Assembly (NCBI GenBank): GCA_900543145.1
Contig: UQPZ01000005.1
Coordinates: 62,001-126,000, forward strand
Reading direction: 5' to 3'
Origin: an uncultured Ruminococcus sp.
GTDB taxonomy: Bacteria; Bacillota; Clostridia; Oscillospirales; Ruminococcaceae
DNA: 64,000 nucleotides
Below the pieces are notes generated by a model. It was not told where the DNA came from, made no database searches, and was given only the letters and a program-made list of their open reading frames with translations. Shown here piece by piece: positions 59,267 to 64,000 of the stretch; the first letter of the stretch is position 1; every line of letters begins with the position of its first letter. A program made the position numbers and the translations under genes.

Positions 59267-59947
59267 CTACCCGCACTTATATCCGACGCCTCTTACAGTT
59301 TTTATAATATCCCTGCACCCCGCCGCTTCAAGCTTCTGCCTCAGCGTCTTTATATGCATATCTACCGTTCTTGTTTCTCCTGCAAACTCGTATCCCCATA
59401 CCATTTCCATAAGCTTGTCCCTTGTTACGGCGATAGACTGATTCCTCATAAGATACATCAACAACTCAAATTCCTTATAAGTAAGCGTTACCTCTGTTCC
59501 GTTATAAGTAACTATCCTCCGTGAAGCGTCAAGCGAACAGCCTCCGATTTCAAACACCTCGGACTCTCCGCCCTGCTTTGACGTTCGCCTTAATACAGCC
59601 TTAATTCTTGAAAGCAGCTCCATAACTCCGAACGGCTTTGTAATATAATCGTCTGCGCCGGATTCCAGTCCCCTTACCTTTTCAAGCTCGCTTGTTTTTG
59701 CAGTAAGCATAATAACCGGTATCTCTCTGAGCCTTGCTTCGCTTTTAAGCTTACCGAGTATAGTCAGACCGTCCTCGTCCGGCAGCATTATATCAAGAAG
59801 GATAAGCGACGGCGCTCCGCTTTTAAGTTCTTCATAAAATGGCTTAGCCTTGGGAAACGCCTTTACCTTGTAGCCCCCTGATCTTAGTGCGCAGGAAACC
59901 AGCTCCCGTATTCCGTCGTCGTCCTCGACGCAGTAAATAACCGACAT
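59267..59947 (-). CDS. phoP: OmpR/PhoB-family response regulator PhoP
   Basis: The 226-residue protein has a receiver domain (acidic pocket VEDDDG, phospho-Asp in LLDIMLPDEDG, Lys in DDYITKPFG) and a winged-helix effector domain (VTLTYKEFELLMYLM, VWGYEFAGETRTVDMHI). It likely binds the tandem 11-bp repeats ahead of the phosphate transporter. It lies 47 bp behind that transporter gene, in one transcript with phoR. Confidence 0.9.
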   Translation of the reverse strand: MSVIYCVEDDDGIRELVSCALRSGGYKVKAFPKAKPFYEELKSGAPSLILLDIMLPDEDGLTILGKLKSEARLREIPVIMLTAKTSELEKVRGLESGADDYITKPFGVMELLSRIKAVLRRTSKQGGESEVFEIGGCSLDASRRIVTYNGTEVTLTYKEFELLMYLMRNQSIAVTRDKLMEMVWGYEFAGETRTVDMHIKTLRQKLEAAGCRDIIKTVRGVGYKCG

Positions 59948-59994
59948 AATATCAATCCTTTCAAAACCGATCCGTCCTCGGTCTATCCCTTTGA

Positions 59995-61770
59995 TCAGAA
60001 ATCCTTTTTCGGAAGCGCAAATATCTGCTGATACTTTTCAACCTCCGAATCAAAAGCCTCGCCGCTGGTCTTTACCGTTCTCAGATATTCATGAGTTTCA
60101 AAATTATCGTCGTTTACCTGAACAAGACATACCGCAATATTGGAGCAGTGATCCGAAACCCTTTCAAGATTCGTCAGAAGATCGGTAAAGATAAAGCCAA
60201 GCTCTATTGTACACATACCTCTCTGAAGCCTTTTAACGTGCCTGCTTTTCAGCTTTGTCCTGAGCTGATCAACGACCTCCTCAAGAGGCTCTACCAGATA
60301 GGCGCTGTAAAGATCCTGCTCCGTAAACGCCTTTACTGCCAGATCAAGAATTTCCTTTACCGCTTCACAGATCACCTTCAGCTCCTTGACTGCCTGAACT
60401 GAAAATTCAATATCCTTGTCATGCTTTTCCTTAGCCGTTTCCGCCATGTTCTTAGCATGATCCGAGATACGCTCAAAGTCTCCGATAGTATGCAGAAGAG
60501 TAGCTACCGACTGCGAATCCCTATAGGACAGATCCGTACTGGAAAGCTTGACAAGATAAGCTCCAAGTCTGTCCTCGTACATATCTACTGCGCTCTCCAT
60601 GCTGCTTATCTGCTCCGCCTTGTCGTCGCTGTAATTCTCAACAAGCTCCATAGCAAGCAGAATAGATCTCCTTGAAATATCAGCCATATTAGATGCAACC
60701 GTCCTGCACTGCTCTATAGCGAAGGAAGGGGACTGCAAAAATCTTTCGTCAAGCAGCTTGAACTGATCCTCTGCGCTGACCGGCTGCTCATTCCTGCTGT
60801 CCTTTATAGTAAGGTATGCAAGCTTTTCAAGCAGCTTAATAAACGGAAGCAGAACTAAGGTAGTTGTGAAATTAAATATAGTGTGAACGATCGCAATATT
60901 TGCAGCTCCTACGGTATCGTTCATAAACGGAAAACTGAAAACAGCGTTAAGCGTATAGAACGCCGCCAAAAACAGAACTGTTCCGATAATATTAAAATAA
61001 AGATGGACCACAGCTACACGCTTTGCATTTTTTGAAGTTCCTATCGAAGAAAGCAAAGCGGTAACGCAGGTACCTATATTCTGTCCGAGGATTATCGGAA
61101 GAGCTGCGCCGAACTTTATAGCTCCGGTAGAAGAAAGCGCCTGAAGTATACCGACTGACGCCGAGGAGGACTGTATGATCGCAGTAAGCAAAGCTCCTGC
61201 CAATACGCCCAGCAAAGGATTGCGGAACAAAAGCAGGATATTGGCGAATTCCGGTACGTCCTTCAGCGGCTCAACCGCACCGGACATCATGTCCATTCCG
61301 AACATCAGCACCGCGAAGCCCAAAAAGATCGTTCCTATATCCTTCCTTTTTCCGTTTTTTGAAAACGTCAGAAATACAACGCCTATTACTGCAAGTACAG
61401 GAGAAAACGAAGACGGCTTAAGCATTTGTATCAGAAAGCTGTCGCCCTCAACTCCGGAAAGCGATAATATCCATGCGGTTACGGTAGTACCGATATTTGC
61501 TCCCATTATAACGCCTATTGCCTGATGAAGCTTCATTATTCCGGCATTAACAAAACCTACCAGCATAACGGTCGTTGCCGACGACGACTGAATAACCGCC
61601 GTAACGGTCATACCAAGCAAAACAGCTTTAAGAGGATTCGACGTAAGCTTTTCAAAGATCTTTTCAAGCTTTCCGCCTGCAAGCTTCTCCAGACCTCCGC
61701 CCATTACATTCATTCCGTAAAGAAACAGTGCAAGTCCGCCGATCAAAGTCAGTACAGAAAAAATATTCAT
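59995..61770 (-). CDS. Na+/phosphate cotransporter, NptA family
   Basis: The 591-residue membrane protein has two inverted Na/Pi-cotransporter repeats, each with a QSSSA motif (QSSSATTVMLVGFVNAG and QSSSASVGILQALS), about eight helices, and a C-terminal PhoU-like domain (about 345-560). It imports phosphate with sodium. It is the first gene of a unit with phoP and phoR and has an upstream Pho-box-like array, which supports phosphate control. Confidence 0.93.
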   Translation of the reverse strand: MNIFSVLTLIGGLALFLYGMNVMGGGLEKLAGGKLEKIFEKLTSNPLKAVLLGMTVTAVIQSSSATTVMLVGFVNAGIMKLHQAIGVIMGANIGTTVTAWILSLSGVEGDSFLIQMLKPSSFSPVLAVIGVVFLTFSKNGKRKDIGTIFLGFAVLMFGMDMMSGAVEPLKDVPEFANILLLFRNPLLGVLAGALLTAIIQSSSASVGILQALSSTGAIKFGAALPIILGQNIGTCVTALLSSIGTSKNAKRVAVVHLYFNIIGTVLFLAAFYTLNAVFSFPFMNDTVGAANIAIVHTIFNFTTTLVLLPFIKLLEKLAYLTIKDSRNEQPVSAEDQFKLLDERFLQSPSFAIEQCRTVASNMADISRRSILLAMELVENYSDDKAEQISSMESAVDMYEDRLGAYLVKLSSTDLSYRDSQSVATLLHTIGDFERISDHAKNMAETAKEKHDKDIEFSVQAVKELKVICEAVKEILDLAVKAFTEQDLYSAYLVEPLEEVVDQLRTKLKSRHVKRLQRGMCTIELGFIFTDLLTNLERVSDHCSNIAVCLVQVNDDNFETHEYLRTVKTSGEAFDSEVEKYQQIFALPKKDF

Positions 61771-61828
61771 ACTTTACTCTCCTGATTTTACATTCTTACT
61801 TTTTATATTATCCGATTTTACAATAACT

Positions 61829-61834
61829 ATTATA
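61829..61834 (-). promoter_or_regulatory. -10 box of the Na/Pi transporter promoter
   Basis: TATAAT on the minus strand with a poor -35 (TTTGGG), as expected for an activator-dependent promoter. Confidence 0.5.
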
Positions 61835-61843
61835 AACGGCAAA

Positions 61844-61893
61844 TGTAAAATCCCAAACCCCTGAATGTAAAATCAGTGTAAAATCAGGTAAAG
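61844..61893 (-). promoter_or_regulatory. tandem 11-bp repeats, probable PhoP box
   Basis: TGTAAAATCAG occurs twice in direct tandem (61866-61876, 61877-61887), followed by a partial third unit and preceded by TGTAAAATC (61844-61852). On the transcribed strand this gives TTTACA-like hexamers every 11 bp, the layout of Pho boxes. An exact inverted copy lies at 61782-61792 by the ribosome site. Confidence 0.65.
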
Positions 61894-61910
61894 TATATAT
61901 GAACGGCGCT

Positions 61911-62570
61911 CTACATTATTCTGTGTGATTTATGAACTCCGGTTATCGAAAACAGCACCCATTCCGCAACGTTTACCGCATGATCCCCTATTCTTTCAAA
62001 ATATTTGGCTATCATAACCGTATCGACCGCCTGCTCGCCTTTTGATTTATCTGCCGCTATCTGCTCTATAACCTTGTTTTTTATCTGTGAAAACAAGTCG
62101 TCTATCTCGTCGTCGGAAGCTATAACGGCACAGGCAAGCTCTTCGTCGTGATTTACATAAGCGTCTATGCTCTGCGATACCATACAGGCGGCTCCCCTTG
62201 CCATCTGCGATATTTCACCAAGCTCCCAGTTCTTTTTCTGAGCAATAAGCGTAATATTAAGCTGTGCTATATCTGCCGCCTGATCTCCTATCCTCTCCAT
62301 ATCGGTTATCATTTTCAAAGCGGTGGAAACTCTCCTCAGATCGTCTGCAAAAACCGGCTGATACTGTAAAAGCAGCTTTAAGCAGAGTCTTTCTATCTCT
62401 CTTTCCGCATCGTTTATTTTAGTATCAAATTCTACCGTCTGTCCCGCAAGCTCCGTATTCTGCTCCTCCAATGACTTTACCGACATAGCGATTATCTGCT
62501 CAACAAGAGCCGCCATATTCATAAGCAGTATATTAAGCTGATTAAGCTGTTTATCAAAGCTTTCCCGCAT
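61911..62570 (-). CDS. phoU: phosphate signalling protein PhoU
   Basis: The 219-residue all-helical protein has two PhoU repeats with the metal-binding motifs ERIGDQAAD and ERIGDHAVN. It links the Pst transporter to the PhoR kinase and represses signalling when phosphate is plentiful. It starts 13 bp after pstB, in the usual pst order. Confidence 0.94.
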   Translation of the reverse strand: MRESFDKQLNQLNILLMNMAALVEQIIAMSVKSLEEQNTELAGQTVEFDTKINDAEREIERLCLKLLLQYQPVFADDLRRVSTALKMITDMERIGDQAADIAQLNITLIAQKKNWELGEISQMARGAACMVSQSIDAYVNHDEELACAVIASDDEIDDLFSQIKNKVIEQIAADKSKGEQAVDTVMIAKYFERIGDHAVNVAEWVLFSITGVHKSHRIM

Positions 62571-62583
62571 TTAATTTTCCTCC

Positions 62584-63336
62584 TTATCCGAAGCGTCCTG
62601 TAATATAATCGAGAGTTTTCTGCTGCGACGGAGAACTGAATATCTTCTGGGTCGTGTCAGACTCCACGATCTCTCCATGCAGGAAAAACGCCGTTTTATC
62701 GGAAATTCTGGTCGCCTGCTGCATATTATGGGTTACGATAATTATTGTATAATCGTTTTTTATCCGCTGACAAAGTTCCTCGATCTTTATAGTTGAAATA
62801 GGATCCAGCGCTGAGGTCGGCTCGTCCATAAGTATTACCTCCGGCTTTACCGCCAGCGCCCTCGCAATACACAGTCTCTGCTGCTGTCCTCCGGAAGTGC
62901 CGAGCGCCGACTTTTTCAGTCTGTCCTTGCATTCGTCCCAGATCGACGCCTGCCTCAGGGAAGTTTCAACTATCTCGTCAAGCTCCGCCTTTTTCTTTAT
63001 TCCGTGAGTTCTCGGGCCATAAGCGATATTGTCGTAAATTGACATGGGAAAAAGATTAGGCTTCTGAAATACCATTCCAACTCTCTTTCTAAGCTCGGTA
63101 ATTTCTATATCCTTATAAATATCCTGTCCGTCAAGCCTGAAATCGCCTGTTATTTTACAGCCCTCTACCAGATCGTTCATTCGGTTAAGAGATTTCAGCA
63201 GCGTTGATTTTCCGCAGCCGGAGGGTCCGATAAATGCGGTTATCTCATTGTCGCAAACCTCAAGATTTATATTTTTTAAAGCCTGAAAATCTCCGTAAAA
63301 CAGATCTGCGTTTTTTATATCAAATTTAATAGGCAT
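62584..63336 (-). CDS. pstB: phosphate ABC transporter ATP-binding protein
   Basis: The 250-residue ATPase has Walker A (GPSGCGKSTLLKSLNRMND), the PstB-specific NRMND, the ABC signature (TSGGQQQRLCIARAL; the first Leu of LSGGQ is Thr), Walker B (VILMDEPTSALDP) and the H-loop. It powers high-affinity phosphate import through PstA/PstC. It lies 3 bp behind pstA. Confidence 0.95.
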   Translation of the reverse strand: MPIKFDIKNADLFYGDFQALKNINLEVCDNEITAFIGPSGCGKSTLLKSLNRMNDLVEGCKITGDFRLDGQDIYKDIEITELRKRVGMVFQKPNLFPMSIYDNIAYGPRTHGIKKKAELDEIVETSLRQASIWDECKDRLKKSALGTSGGQQQRLCIARALAVKPEVILMDEPTSALDPISTIKIEELCQRIKNDYTIIIVTHNMQQATRISDKTAFFLHGEIVESDTTQKIFSSPSQQKTLDYITGRFG

Positions 63337-63339
63337 ATA

Positions 63340-64000
63340 TCATTTTTCTCCTTTTGAAAGCTTTTTTGCAATAAGCGACGCCAGACCGTTGAGCAGCAAT
63401 ACCGTCGCAAGCAGAACAACTGCCGTTGCGCTTGCCTCGTTCATATGAAGTCCCTCGTTTGAAAGCGCATACATATGTATTGCAAGCGTTCTTCCGGAAT
63501 CGAACAGCCCCGGAATTTTCGCTACCGTACCGGCAGTATATATCAGAGCGGCGGTTTCTCCTACGATACGTCCAACCGCAAGAATTATTCCCGAAAGTAT
63601 CCCGCTCATAGCCGGTGGAAGAACTATTACGAAGATCGTCCTAAGCTTTCCTGCTCCAAGTCCGTAGCTGCCCTCCCTGAAGCTGTCGTCAACCGATTTC
63701 AGCGCCTCCTCGGTCGAGCGTATTATAAGCGGAAGCACCATTATCGCCAAAGTACAGGCGCCCGCCATCAGGGAAAGCTTCCATTTAAGAGCTAATACAA
63801 AAAACATATTACCGAAAAGTCCGTATATAATAGAGGGGATCCCGGCAAGAGTTTCCGTTGTAAGCCTTATCCATTTTACAAGCCGGCTGCCCTTTTTAGC
63901 ATACTCTACAAGATATACTGCACAGAAAACCCCCAGCGGAGCGGCTATAAGCAGAGCGATCCCCACCATTTCAAAGGTAGTTATCACCGCAGGCATCATT
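63340..64000 (-). CDS. pstA: phosphate ABC transporter permease PstA, partial
   Basis: The frame is open to the window edge, so the N-terminus is missing. The visible 219 residues have about five helices and the permease loop (EALKSVDDSFREGSYGLGAG) that docks on the ATPase. GIPSIIYGLFG is typical of PstA. pstC and pstS should lie beyond the edge. Confidence 0.92.
   Translation of the reverse strand, partial: MMPAVITTFEMVGIALLIAAPLGVFCAVYLVEYAKKGSRLVKWIRLTTETLAGIPSIIYGLFGNMFFVLALKWKLSLMAGACTLAIMVLPLIIRSTEEALKSVDDSFREGSYGLGAGKLRTIFVIVLPPAMSGILSGIILAVGRIVGETAALIYTAGTVAKIPGLFDSGRTLAIHMYALSNEGLHMNEASATAVVLLATVLLLNGLASLIAKKLSKGEK

Noticed and set aside
1..64000. CRISPR arrays, IS elements, prophage and rRNA
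   Set aside because: No regularly spaced repeats, transposase or integrase motifs, phage structural genes or rRNA segments were seen.

Overview
The window looks like chromosome from an anaerobic, mesophilic, spore-lineage Clostridium-class Firmicute, most like the Ruminococcus/Oscillospiraceae group. This is inferred from gene content: reverse rubrerythrin, PPi-type phosphofructokinase with PPDK, a yabP-yabQ-divIC-S1 sporulation block, CIRCE, a Cys T-box, CotH/VTC/DUF4956 genes and a cohesin-like surface protein. Many promoters fit TTGACA-N17-TATAAT. No rRNA operon, CRISPR array, intact prophage or transposase was seen.

Layout. 1-6.1 kb: end of an AraC regulator, rubrerythrin, a C_GCAxxG_C_C protein, YitT, a HAD phosphatase, and tmcAL divergent from ackA. 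6.2-18.6 kb: a membrane protein, an MCP-pfkA operon, a polysaccharide deacetylase, a membrane-anchored cohesin-like protein, phosphoketolase under a cre-like operator, and a MarR regulator translationally coupled to glgB. 18.6-23.6 kb: AT-rich accessory region with three paralogous putative immunity genes, orphan toxin C-termini, scrambled HAD gene pieces and a flavin reductase framed by ~100-bp direct repeats. 23.8-37.3 kb: tRNA-Met/tRNA-Glu, a CIRCE-controlled small heat-shock protein, PPi-PFK next to PPDK, a second small accessory cluster, five tRNAs, PTS enzyme I, pyruvate kinase and DAHP synthase. 37.4-51.7 kb: a lipoprotein, DUF4321, the yabR/divIC/yabQ/yabP block, clpB behind a ribbon-helix-helix gene, two extracytoplasmic prolyl isomerase-like proteins, a T-box-controlled cysE-cysS operon, pgsA and rimO. 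51.9-57.3 kb: two divergent CotH lipoproteins, then VTC and DUF4956. 57.5-64 kb: a phosphate-starvation block (phoR, phoP, Na/Pi transporter, phoU, pstB, partial pstA).

How they fit together. Central carbon flow is strongly represented: both PFK types, PPDK, pyruvate kinase, PTS EI, phosphoketolase and acetate kinase together allow PPi-linked glycolysis and an acetyl-phosphate/acetate ATP route, with glgB for glycogen storage. The Pho block sits beside a CotH-VTC-DUF4956 group whose VTC gene carries an in-frame TAG codon. The most unusual parts are the toxin/immunity array, the inversion-split HAD gene, the interrupted VTC gene, and the RHH-clpB operon.

Limits: all family assignments come from reading motifs by eye; no database search or structure prediction was run.
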